Of a DNA stretch of 51,923 nt, positions 37,275 to 48,853 are shown piece after piece. The stretch comes from Jannaschia seosinensis (GTDB taxonomy: Bacteria; Pseudomonadota; Alphaproteobacteria; Rhodobacterales; Rhodobacteraceae): contig NZ_CYPR01000121.1 of NCBI RefSeq assembly GCF_001408515.1, positions 1 to 51,923 of the forward strand. The letters are read 5' to 3'. The notes under the pieces were generated by a model that saw only the letters and a list, made by a program, of their open reading frames with translations, was not told the DNA's origin and ran no database searches. The translations under genes and the position numbers were made by a program. Every line of letters begins with the position of its first letter. The stretch's first letter is position 1.

Positions 37275-38033
37275 TCACCGCACCGGACCCGGTCCTTGAT
37301 GGGCCGGGTCCATTTCGTTCCAGAACACCCCGATCCGCGCCGCAAGTTCGGCCGGTGCCTGCATCGGGATCATGTGACCTTGTCCTGCCGTCCCGCGCAC
37401 CGCCCCCCGAAGCCGCGCGGCAAGACCGTCGGCGACGGTTTTGACGATCTCCGGCGGATCGCGCCGCGTCACCAGAAGTGTCGGCGGCGGTACGGCAGGT
37501 AGTCGCGACAAGATGCCATGCGCGTCCTCGGCGATGCCCGGCTCGCTCGCCGCGACGAGGGCAATGCGCGCGGCGATGTAGGCGCGTTGTGCGGGCTTCA
37601 GCTCCTCCCAAGAGCGCCCGTCGCCCCATAGGCCGGTGAAGACGCGCGCCGCCGCCTCTCCGTCGCCAGCCCGAAGCGCGGTCCCGTATGGAGCCAATTG
37701 CGCAAAATGGTCGGCCAAGACGTCCGGCTCTCCTGCGGCGAACATCACCGGCTCGACGAGGACGAGGCTGCGGATCCGGGCGGGCATCTCGACGAGCATG
37801 CGCAACGCAAGGCAGCCGCCATAGCTGTGGCCGATAAGGTCGAACCGGCCTTCGGGCGCCCGTGCGGCGGCAACGGCCAGCGCGTCGGCCATGTATGCGC
37901 TGCCCTTCCAGGGCGGCGCGGCTCCATGACCGGGCAGGTCCGGCGCGTACCAGCACCCGCCACACGCCGCCGCGACCCTGCGCCACGCCGCCCCCGAGGC
38001 CAGCATGCAGTGCAGCGCAAGGACGTTCTGCAT
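37275..38033 (-). CDS. Alpha/beta hydrolase
   Basis: A 252-residue alpha/beta-hydrolase-fold enzyme. Nucleophile Ser70 in LIGHSYGG, oxyanion region VLALHCMLASG (4-14), catalytic His near the C-terminus in GQGHMIPMQAP, acid probably Asp in TRRDPPE. The substrate is unknown; the size suggests a small ester or lactone hydrolase or a C-C bond hydrolase. It starts 10 nt after the stop of the DsbA-like isomerase gene, so both are probably one operon, which would fit aromatic compound breakdown. Confidence 0.86.
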   Translation of the reverse strand: MQNVLALHCMLASGAAWRRVAAACGGCWYAPDLPGHGAAPPWKGSAYMADALAVAAARAPEGRFDLIGHSYGGCLALRMLVEMPARIRSLVLVEPVMFAAGEPDVLADHFAQLAPYGTALRAGDGEAAARVFTGLWGDGRSWEELKPAQRAYIAARIALVAASEPGIAEDAHGILSRLPAVPPPTLLVTRRDPPEIVKTVADGLAARLRGAVRGTAGQGHMIPMQAPAELAARIGVFWNEMDPAHQGPGPVR

Positions 38034-38043
38034 TCGCCGGATC

Positions 38044-38634
38044 TCAGAGCGACGCCAGATGCGCGTCGAGATCCGCCAGCCGGTCCTGCCCCCAGAACCG
38101 CTCCTCGCCCACAACGAAGAACGGCACGCCGAAAGCCCCCGCCGCGACGGCTCGCTCCAGGTTGCGGGCATATTGCTCCGCCCCCTCCATCATGCCGCGA
38201 TTGACGAGGCCGCGATCGAAGCCGGCCGCCTCCAGGCAATCGGCAATGATTTCGTCCTCGGCAATGTCGCGCTCTTCGGCCCAGCAGGCGCGGGTGAGGC
38301 CCGCGACCAGTTCCGCCACATCGCCCGATCCATCCGTGATTGCGGCGATCAGCGCATAGGAGGAGGGAGCAGGATTGGTCGGCCAATGCGCCGGATGCAG
38401 GTTGATCGGCATATCGGCCTTCGCGGCCTGACGCCGCAGCTCCTGCAGGCGGTATTCCTTCCGGCTCTCGTGACGCTCCTTCGGCGGCGTCCCCCCCGTT
38501 CGCGCGAACAGCGCCATGACGTCGAGCGGATAGTAGTTCAGCGTTGCCCCGTGCTTGGCCGCGATTTCCGCCGGGCGCGTTCCGCAAAGGTAGGTGTAGG
38601 GCGAGATGGTCGCGAGGTAGTAGTCGATCTGCAT
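38044..38634 (-). CDS. DsbA-like 2-hydroxychromene-2-carboxylate isomerase family protein
   Basis: A 196-residue thioredoxin-fold (kappa-class GST-like) protein. The active-site position reads SPYTYL (11-16), Ser in place of Cys, as in 2-hydroxychromene-2-carboxylate isomerases, which use glutathione to isomerise naphthalene-pathway intermediates. The helical insert and the final [19 protein letters not shown] (about 168-186) are standard. No other naphthalene gene is near, so the actual substrate is open. It is upstream of the alpha/beta hydrolase in the same operon. Confidence 0.86.
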   Translation of the reverse strand: MQIDYYLATISPYTYLCGTRPAEIAAKHGATLNYYPLDVMALFARTGGTPPKERHESRKEYRLQELRRQAAKADMPINLHPAHWPTNPAPSSYALIAAITDGSGDVAELVAGLTRACWAEERDIAEDEIIADCLEAAGFDRGLVNRGMMEGAEQYARNLERAVAAGAFGVPFFVVGEERFWGQDRLADLDAHLASL

Positions 38635-38894
38635 GGCATGTCTCCCTGTGCGCGCCGCGAAACGTAGGACGCCGGATCACGGGCAGCAATCGGTCGAGCC
38701 GCGATACCTGCGTTGACGAGCCGCAAGATCCGCTCGGGACTGGTGGCGGAACAAGCAGGCCCCGAGCCATGGCGGATCGGGCACGGTTCGGGCTGCAGAC
38801 GGCACGGCGCGCTTTGCCCTCCCGCCTCCGGGTGATACGCGGGACGCGACCTCCAGGGGCCGCGATTCGGACGCCCCGCAGCGAAGGACCGCCC

Positions 38895-39920
38895 ATGCCC
38901 AGCCCCGAACCCAAGCTCATCGCCGGAAACGCGAACCGACAACTCGCCCAGGCCATCGGCAGGCGCATGTCGATGCACCGCGGCATGCAGATCGGTCTGG
39001 TGGATGCGCGGGTGGAGCGGTTCAACGATCAGGAGATCTTCGTCGAGGTCTACGAGAACGTGCGCGGCGAGGACATGTTCATCGTCCAGTCGACGTCGAA
39101 CCCGGCCAACGATAACCTGATGGAGCTTCTGATCATCGCAGATGCGCTGCGCCGTTCGTCGGCCGCGCGCATCACCGCCGTCATTCCCTATTTCGGCTAT
39201 GCCCGACAGGATCGCCGCACCAAGGCGCGAACGCCGATTTCCTCTAAGCTGGTCGCCAACATGATGGTCAGCGCCGGCATCGAGCGGGTTCTTACGATGG
39301 ATCTGCACGCCGCGCAGATCCAGGGGTTCTTCGACATTCCCGTCGACAACCTCTACGCCTCGCCGGTCTTCGCACTCGACATCCTGCACAACTTCAAGGG
39401 CGCGATGGACGAGGTGGCCATCGTCTCGCCGGACGTGGGCGGCGTGGCCCGCGCGCGCGAACTGGCGCAGCGGATCAGCGCCCCCCTGTCGATCGTGGAC
39501 AAGCGCCGCGAAAAGGCCGGCGAGGTCAGCGAGATGACCGTGATCGGCGAGGTCACCGGCAAGAAGGTGATCATCGTCGACGACATCTGCGACACGGCGG
39601 GGACGCTGTGCAAGGCGGCAGAGGTGCTGATGGATGCGGGCGCGACCGAGGTGCATGCCTACATCACCCACGGCGTCCTGTCGGGGCCGGCCTGCGACAG
39701 GATCACGAAGTCGAAACTCAAGAGCCTCGTGATCACCGACTCGATCCAGCCGACCGCCGAGGTCAAAGCCTGCGAGAACATCCGCATTGTGCCGATCGCG
39801 CCGATGCTTACCCAGGCGATCCTGAACATCTGGAACGGCACCTCGGTCTCGTCGCTCTTCGATACCGCTACGCTGGAGCCGATCTACGAGCCGCTCTATC
39901 CCGGCCTCGCCTTCGAGTGA
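38895..39920 (+). CDS. prs: Ribose-phosphate pyrophosphokinase
   Basis: Makes PRPP from ribose 5-phosphate and ATP for nucleotide, His and Trp synthesis. 341 residues. N-terminal [16 protein letters not shown], the [18 protein letters not shown] block, the ATP/flag region [17 protein letters not shown], the metal-binding [20 protein letters not shown], and the PRPP loop [10 protein letters not shown] (228-237). ATG 38895 gives the family start. The stop overlaps the GTG of the methyltransferase gene (GTGA). Confidence 0.96.
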   Translation: MPSPEPKLIAGNANRQLAQAIGRRMSMHRGMQIGLVDARVERFNDQEIFVEVYENVRGEDMFIVQSTSNPANDNLMELLIIADALRRSSAARITAVIPYFGYARQDRRTKARTPISSKLVANMMVSAGIERVLTMDLHAAQIQGFFDIPVDNLYASPVFALDILHNFKGAMDEVAIVSPDVGGVARARELAQRISAPLSIVDKRREKAGEVSEMTVIGEVTGKKVIIVDDICDTAGTLCKAAEVLMDAGATEVHAYITHGVLSGPACDRITKSKLKSLVITDSIQPTAEVKACENIRIVPIAPMLTQAILNIWNGTSVSSLFDTATLEPIYEPLYPGLAFE

Positions 39921-41032
39921 GCGCACCGTTCGAGATCTTTCTCGCCTGCCCGCCGGGCCTCGAGCCCGTCCTCGCCTCCGAGACGCGCGATGCCGGGTTC
40001 GACGACGTGACCGAGGTGCCGGGCGGCGTGACGCTTTCGGGCGGCTGGCCGGAGGTGCGGCGCGCCAACCTAGTCTTGCGCGGCGCGGGCCGCGTTCTCG
40101 CGCGGATCGGCGCCTTCCGTGCATTCCATCTGGCTCAACTCGACAAGCGGGCGCGGAAGTTCCCGTGGGGCGATGTGCTGCGTCCGGACGTGCCGGTCGC
40201 CGTCGAGGTGGCGACCAATCGCAAGTCAAAGATCTATCACGCCGGTGCCGCGCAGCAGCGCATCGAGACCGCGATCGCCGAGGAGTTGGGCGCACCGATC
40301 GGCTCGGGTGGCGTCAGCGTTCGCGTCCGGATCGACGACAATCTCGTAGTGCTCAGCATCGACACGTCCGGCGAGCCGCTGCACAAGCGCGGGTTCAAGG
40401 AAGCCGTCGGCAAGGCCCCGATGCGGGAGACGATGGCGGCTCAGTTCCTGATGCAATGCGAATTTTCGGGAGACGAACCCGTTCTTGACCCGATGTGCGG
40501 CTCCGGGACCTTCGTTCTGGAGGCGGCGTGCATGGCCGCGGGGCTGCTGCCGGGCCGGGCGCGGTCCTTTGCCTTTGAGCGGCTGGCGACGCATGACGCC
40601 GGGGCTTGGGCGCGGGAGCGTGAGGCTCCGCCCGCCACCCTGCCCCCGCTCGTCTTCCACGGCTCCGACCGCAATGCCGGCGCCTTCGCGGCGGCACAGG
40701 CGAATGCGGAGCGGGCCGGCGTGGCCCCGATGGTGCGGTTCCAGAAACGGGCCATAAGCGAAATCGTCCCGCCCGATGGCGCACCGGGTCTGGTGATCTG
40801 CAACCCGCCTTACGGCACCCGGATCGGGGATCGTCAGAAGCTTTATCCCCTCTACAAGGCGCTCGGCGACGCGCTGCGCGACAGGTTCACAGGGTGGCGC
40901 GTCGGGATTGTGGCGACCGAGGCGAATCTCATCGGCGCAACCGGTCTGCCCTTCGCCCAGCCCGGCCCGCCGATCCCGCATGGGGGGCTGAAGGTGCGGC
41001 TTTGGCAGACTGGGCCGTTGCCCCGAGGCTGA
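39917..41032 (+). CDS. THUMP-domain class I RNA methyltransferase (RlmL/YcbY type)
   Basis: A 371-residue SAM-dependent methyltransferase. N-terminal THUMP-like region (about 1-150) with [15 protein letters not shown] and [16 protein letters not shown]; Rossmann domain with [24 protein letters not shown] motif [15 protein letters not shown] (191-204) and the catalytic NPPYGTR (296-302), typical of N-methylation of guanine in rRNA (RlmL N-terminal half) or tRNA. GTG 39917 overlaps the prs stop. The exact modified base is not readable. It converges with the DUF305 gene with 28 nt between. Confidence 0.9.
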   Translation: MSAPFEIFLACPPGLEPVLASETRDAGFDDVTEVPGGVTLSGGWPEVRRANLVLRGAGRVLARIGAFRAFHLAQLDKRARKFPWGDVLRPDVPVAVEVATNRKSKIYHAGAAQQRIETAIAEELGAPIGSGGVSVRVRIDDNLVVLSIDTSGEPLHKRGFKEAVGKAPMRETMAAQFLMQCEFSGDEPVLDPMCGSGTFVLEAACMAAGLLPGRARSFAFERLATHDAGAWAREREAPPATLPPLVFHGSDRNAGAFAAAQANAERAGVAPMVRFQKRAISEIVPPDGAPGLVICNPPYGTRIGDRQKLYPLYKALGDALRDRFTGWRVGIVATEANLIGATGLPFAQPGPPIPHGGLKVRLWQTGPLPRG

Positions 41033-41060
41033 CCGCCGCCACGCCTCCAGACGCGCGTGA

Positions 41061-41903
41061 TCACGCCGCTTCGCATGACCAGAATCCGCGGTACCCGATG
41101 GTGAGCCCCCGCTCCATCTGGAAAACCAGCTCGGCGTCGGAGCGCCAGTTCGCCTCCTCGCCGAGTTCGCGGACGGCCACCACCGCGCCGTCGGTCGCAT
41201 AGGTGGCCCCGTCGCCCTCGAGGGGCACGATCACGCCGTTGATCTTCATGACCCCCGCGGCGCCATCGGCCGATGTCCACAGGATCGGATCCGCTTCCGG
41301 CGAACGGTTGAACCGGCACCCCCCGACATCGAGCACCCCCGAAGCATCCGCAGCCGAGACAGGCGAGGGATCGAGAGAGGCGATCTGCGCGCGCGCAATC
41401 GCGTCGTCGATGGTGCCGACCTCGGCCGGGGGATTCTCGTAGATGTCGCGAACGACGTTCCCGTCGGCGATGTCGGCGATGAGGTATCGCATCTCCGCGA
41501 TCTCGCGCCGCTGGGCCGCGATGATGTCATCGGCAAGCTTTCGCACCCGTGCATCCTCGATCTGCGCACGTTCGGACGTCATGACCGCGATCGAGTGGTG
41601 CGGGATCATCGCCCGCATGTAATTCGGGCCGCCGACGGTGACCTGGCTGCGCACCAGCCAGAGCATCAGTGCGAAGACGACGACGGAGCCCGCGAAGATC
41701 GCGATGTTGATCTTCTTGTTGGAATACATCCCGAGCATGTACGACAGCATGATCACCGCCATGGTCGCGCCCATCATGATCGCCATGTAGGTCCGCGTCT
41801 CTGAAAAGAAGAGATGCTCCCAAGCGTAGGTGTTGAGATACATCAGGATGAACATCACCACCGTCGAGGTGAGGATCATCAGCCCGAACCGGACATAGGA
41901 CAT
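41061..41903 (-). CDS. DUF305 membrane protein with extra C-terminal domain
   Basis: A 280-residue protein: three N-terminal TM helices (about 5-22, 38-58, 66-85), a DUF305 four-helix part (about 91-160) with the metal-binding-type motif AMIPHHSIAVM (98-108), and an extra C-terminal domain (about 190-280) starting VGGCRFNRSPEADPILWTSA and ending with Cys277. DUF305 proteins are often coded with copper resistance genes, and the cueR-copA module lies 0.6 kb away, so periplasmic copper or other metal handling is a fair inference. The C-terminal part looks beta-rich and I do not recognise it; C196 and C277 could form a disulfide. Confidence 0.82.
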   Translation of the reverse strand: MSYVRFGLMILTSTVVMFILMYLNTYAWEHLFFSETRTYMAIMMGATMAVIMLSYMLGMYSNKKINIAIFAGSVVVFALMLWLVRSQVTVGGPNYMRAMIPHHSIAVMTSERAQIEDARVRKLADDIIAAQRREIAEMRYLIADIADGNVVRDIYENPPAEVGTIDDAIARAQIASLDPSPVSAADASGVLDVGGCRFNRSPEADPILWTSADGAAGVMKINGVIVPLEGDGATYATDGAVVAVRELGEEANWRSDAELVFQMERGLTIGYRGFWSCEAA

Positions 41904-42544
41904 CGGTGCGCTCCCGCTTTTTACGAAACATCATCAGGACAACGGGCTTCTGGTGCTGGAAGGTTCCGTCAGGCAGCGCGGATGCTCGTTGTCACCCTGC
42001 CTACTGCACGATCCGCCATGTGGCAGCGCCGCACCCTTCTCCGGCTCGCTTGGCCATAACGAAACCGGGCGTCACAGAAGCACAGCGGCACCATCCTCTG
42101 CGCGCGGTTGCCGAAAATGCAGCTCGTAAAGGTGGATGGCATGAGCCCTGATCCTGTCGTTGCGCAGTCGAAGGGCTTGCCGTGTCGCATTATGCGAGAG
42201 TGCGACCTGCTACTTCAAAGGCGCCGTTGAACGCCGACACCCATCTCTTCTGCGCCAATATCGCAAAGCTTGGCCGCCATGCTCTCGGGCGCAGCCGGAC
42301 ATGGCGGCGACACCTCTACCACGCTGGGCGCGCGCCGTCTGCCGCGAACCAGACGCGAGAGCATCTGGGATGCAATGTTCAAACACGCGCCCACGATCAA
42401 TGCCGGCCAATCTGCTCTCAAAGGAAGCCATGCTGATGACACTGATTGGTTCCAGCTACGCGGTCGATGCGTCGGCGCGGTTTCAGACCGCGAAAACATT
42501 CCCCACTGCAGGTAACGCATCGCAGGTCCCGCTGGCGGCCAACC
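41904..42544. other. 641-nt stretch without a recognisable gene between DUF305 gene and cueR
   Basis: Several short overlapping ORFs exist on both strands (for example plus 42270-42515, minus 42215-42520) but none shows a family motif or a convincing SD. A 6-bp hairpin CGCGGT/ACCGCG at 42476-42492 lies about 53 nt after the cueR stop and could be its terminator. The stretch must hold the promoter of the DUF305 gene. It may contain decayed genes. Confidence 0.5.
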
Positions 42545-42937
42545 TCAACGTGCGATCTCCGCGAGATCCTCGAGGATGGGGCAATCCGGGCGGTCGTCCC
42601 CGTGACAGCGTTCCACCAAAGCGGAAAGCGCCCCCCGCATCTGTTCGAGCTCCGCAATCTTGCGCTCAATCCGCGCCAGCGTGTCGCGCGCCAGAGCCTT
42701 CACCTCGCCACTCGCCCGCGTCCGGTCCTCGTAAAGCGACAGCAGCATGCGGCAATCCTCGATCGAAAACCCGAGCGACCGCGCACGCGCCACAAATTTC
42801 AGCTTCTGAAGATCCATGTCGCCAAAGGCCCGATAGCCGTTCGCCCCACGTGCCGGGGCCACGAGGCCGATATCCTCGTAGTAACGGATCGTCTTCGCCG
42901 GGAGGCCCGTCTCGCGGGCCACGTCGCCGATGTTCAT
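42545..42937 (-). CDS. cueR: CueR-type MerR family copper-responsive regulator
   Basis: A 130-residue MerR activator. N-terminal HTH MNIGDVARETGLPAKTIRYYED, the wing, a long dimerisation helix with IERKIAELEQMRGALSALVERC, and the metal-binding loop CHGDDRPDCPI (Cys at about 112 and 120), two Cys with an 8-residue spacing as in CueR monovalent-ion sensors. ATG 42937 gives the standard start. It is divergent from copA, whose promoter shows the MerR-type 19-bp spacer and dyad. It should activate copA and the coupled cytochrome gene on Cu(I). Confidence 0.92.
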   Translation of the reverse strand: MNIGDVARETGLPAKTIRYYEDIGLVAPARGANGYRAFGDMDLQKLKFVARARSLGFSIEDCRMLLSLYEDRTRASGEVKALARDTLARIERKIAELEQMRGALSALVERCHGDDRPDCPILEDLAEIAR

Positions 42938-43006
42938 TCCTCGTCCTCCGATCGCGTGCAGAATGGGACCTTCGTCACCCATCGCATCAACTTGTCATTT
43001 CTTGCC

Positions 43007-43037
43007 TTGACCTTCTAGTGGCTGGAACACCCATATC
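43007..43037 (+). promoter_or_regulatory. CueR-dependent copA promoter
   Basis: TTGACC (43007-43012) and CATATC (43032-43037) are separated by 19 bp, the long spacer typical of MerR-family promoters. Within it the dyad TTCTAG-TGG-CTGGAA (43013-43027, one mismatch) matches the CueR operator pattern. The copA ATG follows after 36 nt. Confidence 0.75.
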
Positions 43038-43073
43038 CCCGATCAGTCCGCCACGTCCGAGGGAGAAACAGCC

Positions 43074-45529
<2,456 letters not shown>

Positions 45530-45533
<4 letters not shown>

Positions 45534-45979
45534 AGCGCATCGTGATTCCTTCGCTCGCCGTCCTCGCCGCCATCGCCGCCGCTGCGGGCCTTTGGTCCGC
45601 GCGCGGAGGCGGAGAGGTCGCCGCACCTCCCGCCGCGCGGATCGCCTTGGGAGAGGAGCTCTATGCCGAGAATTGCGCGGCCTGCCATGGTGCGAACCTC
45701 GAAGGGCAGCCGAACTGGCGCGTCGCCGACCCTTCCGGCCGCCTGCCCGCCCCGCCCCACGATGCGACCGGACATACCTGGCACCATCCCGACGACGTTC
45801 TGTTCCGCATCGTCCATGACGGCAGCGCGGCTGTCATCGGCGACGGCTACGAAAGCGACATGCCCGGCTTCGGCGACATCATGAGCGACGACGAGATCCG
45901 TGCGGTGCTCGATTTCATCAAGTCGACTTGGCCCCAGCGCGCACAAACCTATCAGGCGGAAATCAGCCGTTCGCAGTGA
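45530..45979 (+). CDS. Monohaem c-type cytochrome, exported
   Basis: A 149-residue cytochrome c. N-terminal signal or anchor (about 4-22), haem-binding CAACH (49-53), the WHHPDD motif and a distal Met in [11 protein letters not shown] (about 109), then a final helix [13 protein letters not shown] 45530 overlaps the copA stop (GTGA), so its synthesis is tied to copA. Cytochromes of this form (with the WHHPDDVLF block) are often found behind copper ATPases or with DUF305 genes; a role in periplasmic Cu(I) oxidation or electron flow is inferred, not shown. Confidence 0.9.
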
Positions 45980-46178
45980 ACTCATCCTCGGCCCCCGAAG
46001 GCACGGCAGCGTCCGGAGCCGCCAATTTCGGGGGAGAATGGAGTTTCAGCCGGCATCCCCGGCGCCTGCGATTTACGACAAATGCGCGACAGGCGGGCCT
46101 CGTACGGAGCCGCCTCGACCGCAGAGAATGCGGGACGGGACACCGCAGCCCCGCGAAGCGCGAGGACGTCCGTGCACG

Positions 46179-46204
46179 GCCGCGCCGTCAGGGGACGGCG
46201 CGGC
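46179..46204. terminator. Perfect 11-bp hairpin between convergent cytochrome and PQQ dehydrogenase genes
   Basis: GCCGCGCCGTC (46179-46189), loop AGGG, GACGGCGCGGC (46194-46204). It ends 10 nt before the stop of the minus-strand dehydrogenase gene and lies 200 nt after the cytochrome stop. Likely terminator for the dehydrogenase, usable on both strands. Confidence 0.75.
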
Positions 46205-46214
46205 GGGCTCTAGG

Positions 46215-47525
46215 TCAGTTCGGCGTGAGCTTGTGGATCATGCCCTCATCTATTGCGGCATAGAGACTGCCGTCAGGTCCCAGAACGAGCGAGCGGAAGC
46301 GGCCCGCTTCCATCGGCAGGGTCATCTCGGTGACGTCGATGACCGCCGTGCCGTCCTCGTCCAGCTCGATCACGTCGATGCGCTGTCCGATCGGCGTGCC
46401 GCCGAACCCGATGCCGAGAAGCCCGACCACGAGACTGCCGTCCCAGTCGCCCCATTGCTCGCCGGTCAGGAACTCCGCGGCGTCCGTGCCCTGCGACCAG
46501 CCGTTGTTGTTCCAGATCGGCGGCATCGCGTCGGGATAGGTTTCGAAGTCGGTCATCGGCATGAAGGCCGCGCGCTCGAATCGGTTCATGCCTTCCATCT
46601 GGTTGGGCATGTACCCGCAGTAATCATCGGGACAATCGCCGCGCCCGGCCATGTTGGACCGCGGATCCCAGCCGCCATTGCCGCCGTTGACGAGAACCGT
46701 GATCTCGTCGGAGTGCCAAGGACCGTGCTCGGCGATGATCGGCGTGTTGGTTTCCGGGTGGAAGGCGATGCCCTGCACGTTGCGATGCCCGTAGGTATAG
46801 GTTCGCTTGTCGAAACCTTCGGGCGGGTTGTTTTCGGGTGCGGCATTGCCGTCGGTGTCGATGCGCAGCACTTTGCTGCCCATTATCGTCGGGCTTTGCG
46901 GGATCTCCGGATTGTGGTTATCGCCCGTCGTCAGGTAGAGATACCCGTCGCCCGGATTGAACCGGACACGACCGCCGTTATGCGCGCCCGGGCCGCCGAA
47001 CGGGTGGTCGGTTCCCTCGACCTTGTATGGAACATCGTCGACGATATCGGTCCGATCCGCCACGTCGGTGAAATCCTCGTTCACAGTGAACCGCATCAGC
47101 CGGTTCGTTGGCGGGTCGGACATTTCCGAGGTCGCGTAGACGTAAATCCTGCGGTTCTCGTCGAAGTCGGGATCGATCGCGACGCCCATCATGCCGGCCT
47201 GCCCCTCGCAGAACAGATCTTCCGCGGTCGAGGCGTAGGGCTGACGCACGCCCTCTCCCGCGGTGACGTCCATTCCCAGCAGGGCGTTGACGTCGCCCGA
47301 CGGCATCCGAACCGACAGGCCTTGGCACTTCTCGGTGAAGAACATCGTTCCGTCTTCGAGGAACGCCATGTCCCACGGGTTCTCCAGATCTTCCAGCACC
47401 ACGCTGTGTTGAAGGCTGCTGGTATTCATTCCGGTCTGCGCGGAGGCCGGCGAAACAAGCGCCGCGGAAGCGGCGACGAGTGCGATGAGCGACAACTCGG
47501 ATCGGCCGAGTGTTCTGTAGGACAT
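46215..47525 (-). CDS. Secreted PQQ-dependent sugar dehydrogenase
   Basis: A 436-residue periplasmic six-bladed beta-propeller of the soluble aldose/sorbosone dehydrogenase family. Signal peptide about 1-30 (SLIALVAASAALVSPASA, cut before QTG). Family blocks: LENPWDMAFLEDGTMFFTEK, GMMGVAIDPDF, GGPGAHNGGRVRFNPG (the catalytic His in AHNG), YLYLTTGDNHN, YTYGHRNVQGIAF and EHGP. It would oxidise sugars or other polyols with PQQ and pass electrons to a cytochrome. ATG has a GGGAGGAA Shine-Dalgarno. An 18-bp dyad lies about 80 nt upstream. No PQQ synthesis gene is in the window. Confidence 0.9.
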   Translation of the reverse strand: MSYRTLGRSELSLIALVAASAALVSPASAQTGMNTSSLQHSVVLEDLENPWDMAFLEDGTMFFTEKCQGLSVRMPSGDVNALLGMDVTAGEGVRQPYASTAEDLFCEGQAGMMGVAIDPDFDENRRIYVYATSEMSDPPTNRLMRFTVNEDFTDVADRTDIVDDVPYKVEGTDHPFGGPGAHNGGRVRFNPGDGYLYLTTGDNHNPEIPQSPTIMGSKVLRIDTDGNAAPENNPPEGFDKRTYTYGHRNVQGIAFHPETNTPIIAEHGPWHSDEITVLVNGGNGGWDPRSNMAGRGDCPDDYCGYMPNQMEGMNRFERAAFMPMTDFETYPDAMPPIWNNNGWSQGTDAAEFLTGEQWGDWDGSLVVGLLGIGFGGTPIGQRIDVIELDEDGTAVIDVTEMTLPMEAGRFRSLVLGPDGSLYAAIDEGMIHKLTPN

Positions 47526-47604
47526 GCTGTTCCTCCCTTGGAATAACTGGGCCCGGCCGCTCTCCTCCGAACGGCGCAGGTGAACATCAGCCTAACGGGA
47601 TTTC

Positions 47605-47622
47605 CGACTATCTCAATAGTCG
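47605..47622. promoter_or_regulatory. Perfect 18-bp dyad upstream of the PQQ dehydrogenase gene
   Basis: CGACTAT (47605-47611), spacer CTCA, ATAGTCG (47616-47622). It lies 80-97 nt upstream of the dehydrogenase ATG in an AT-richer spot of the 239-nt gap and looks like an operator for a dimeric regulator. Candidate only. Confidence 0.5.
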
Positions 47623-47764
47623 TAAACGGAGCGCCCCCGACGGAGGTGGCAGCTCCCGCACCGAACCCGAGGGCACGCTGAAAGCGCCCGCCCGTGCGCA
47701 CCGTGTTCGCAATCCGGCGCCGAAGTCGCTCCGACCCAGCGGATGGCCTGCCTCCTCGCCGGGA

Positions 47765-48853
47765 TCAAGAGCCCGTCACCCCGATATCCGTCGGCGCCAC
47801 GGCCACCGTCTTGACGACGCCGTAGGCCCGTTGCCCCACACCGATCTCGAGCTGTGCGGCGGAGCGGCGGGTGATCCGCACGAGAAGGCGGCCGGCGGGC
47901 GTCGCAAGCGCCACGAGCACCCCGGGCCCCTGTCCCTGCCGCACGTCCTCGACGACCCCAGGCAGGATGTTCAGCGCGGAGAGCCCCTCGGGCTGAAGCC
48001 GCGACAGGATCACATCGTGCGCCGCGATACGCACCCTCAGCTTGCGGCCCACGGGCTGTTCCACACGCGGCAGAAACAGCCGCACGCCGCCGGCATCGAG
48101 TTCGGTCAGCCCGTCGGCATGATGGGCCACCACGGTCGCGGTCAGGACAGAGCCCGCCTCTCGCGCGCCCGCGGGCAAAATGGCGGGATCGCTCAGCACC
48201 TCGGCCGCCGATCCGCGCCGGATGATCCGGCCCGCCTCCATCGCCACGACCGTCGTCGCGAGCCGGGCGACCTCGGACGCCGAATGGCTGACATAGAGGA
48301 TGGGCACGGCGACCTCGTCCCTCAGACGCTCGAAATAGGGAAGGATCTCCGACTTCCGGGCTTCGTCGAGGGCCGCGAGCGGTTCGTCCGCAAGGATCAG
48401 GCGCGGCGCCGACAGGAGCGCGCGGCCGATGGCGACCCGCTGCTTCTCCCCGCCCGAAAGGCCGCCCGAGCGGCGGTCGAGGAGATGGCCGATGCCAAGA
48501 AGCTCCACAACCTTCCCCGCATCCTCGCGCGGGGTCCGCCTCGACGCGAACCATGCCCCGTAATGCAGGTTTTGCCGGACGGTCAGGTGGGGAAAGAGCC
48601 GGCCTTCCTGGAAGATATAGCCGAGCCGCCGGCGATGCGGGGGCAGCCGGATGCCCCGGTCGGTATTCAGAAGCACGCGGTCTTCGGACACGATGCGTCC
48701 CGCATCCGGACGCAGGAGGCCCGCCACGGCATTCACGATGGTCGTCTTGCCCGAACCGGAGCGTCCAAAAAGCGCCGTCAGCCCGGGCGGTGCCTCGAAG
48801 CGGGCGTCGAGCGTGAAATCCGGATAGGCGTGGCGGATCGAGACCTCAAGCAT
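47765..48853 (-). CDS. modC: Molybdate ABC transporter ATP-binding protein
   Basis: Energises molybdate import. 362 residues: ABC domain with Walker A GRSGSGKTT (about 30-38), signature LSGGEKQR, Walker B LILADEPLAALD and the H-loop SHSASE; the C-terminal part (about 290-355) is a TOBE/Mop-type molybdate-sensing domain with SALNILPGVVEDV and LLVRITRRSAAQL. ATG 48853 overlaps the modB stop by 8 nt; the longer reading to 48877 is less likely. Last gene of modABC. Confidence 0.95.
   Translation of the reverse strand: MLEVSIRHAYPDFTLDARFEAPPGLTALFGRSGSGKTTIVNAVAGLLRPDAGRIVSEDRVLLNTDRGIRLPPHRRRLGYIFQEGRLFPHLTVRQNLHYGAWFASRRTPREDAGKVVELLGIGHLLDRRSGGLSGGEKQRVAIGRALLSAPRLILADEPLAALDEARKSEILPYFERLRDEVAVPILYVSHSASEVARLATTVVAMEAGRIIRRGSAAEVLSDPAILPAGAREAGSVLTATVVAHHADGLTELDAGGVRLFLPRVEQPVGRKLRVRIAAHDVILSRLQPEGLSALNILPGVVEDVRQGQGPGVLVALATPAGRLLVRITRRSAAQLEIGVGQRAYGVVKTVAVAPTDIGVTGS

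Noticed and set aside
37051-37299. 82-codon plus-strand ORF in the mmcB-hydrolase gap with a CxxCH-like CASCH
   Set aside because: CASCH would be a haem motif, but there is no signal peptide, no distal Met and no SD, and the ORF runs into the hydrolase gene antisense.
42446-43018. 190-codon plus-strand ORF covering the cueR gene region
   Set aside because: Antisense to cueR, which has a complete MerR motif set and a matching promoter.
45900-47546. 548-codon plus-strand ORF over the PQQ dehydrogenase
   Set aside because: Antisense shadow of a gene with a signal peptide and clear family motifs.
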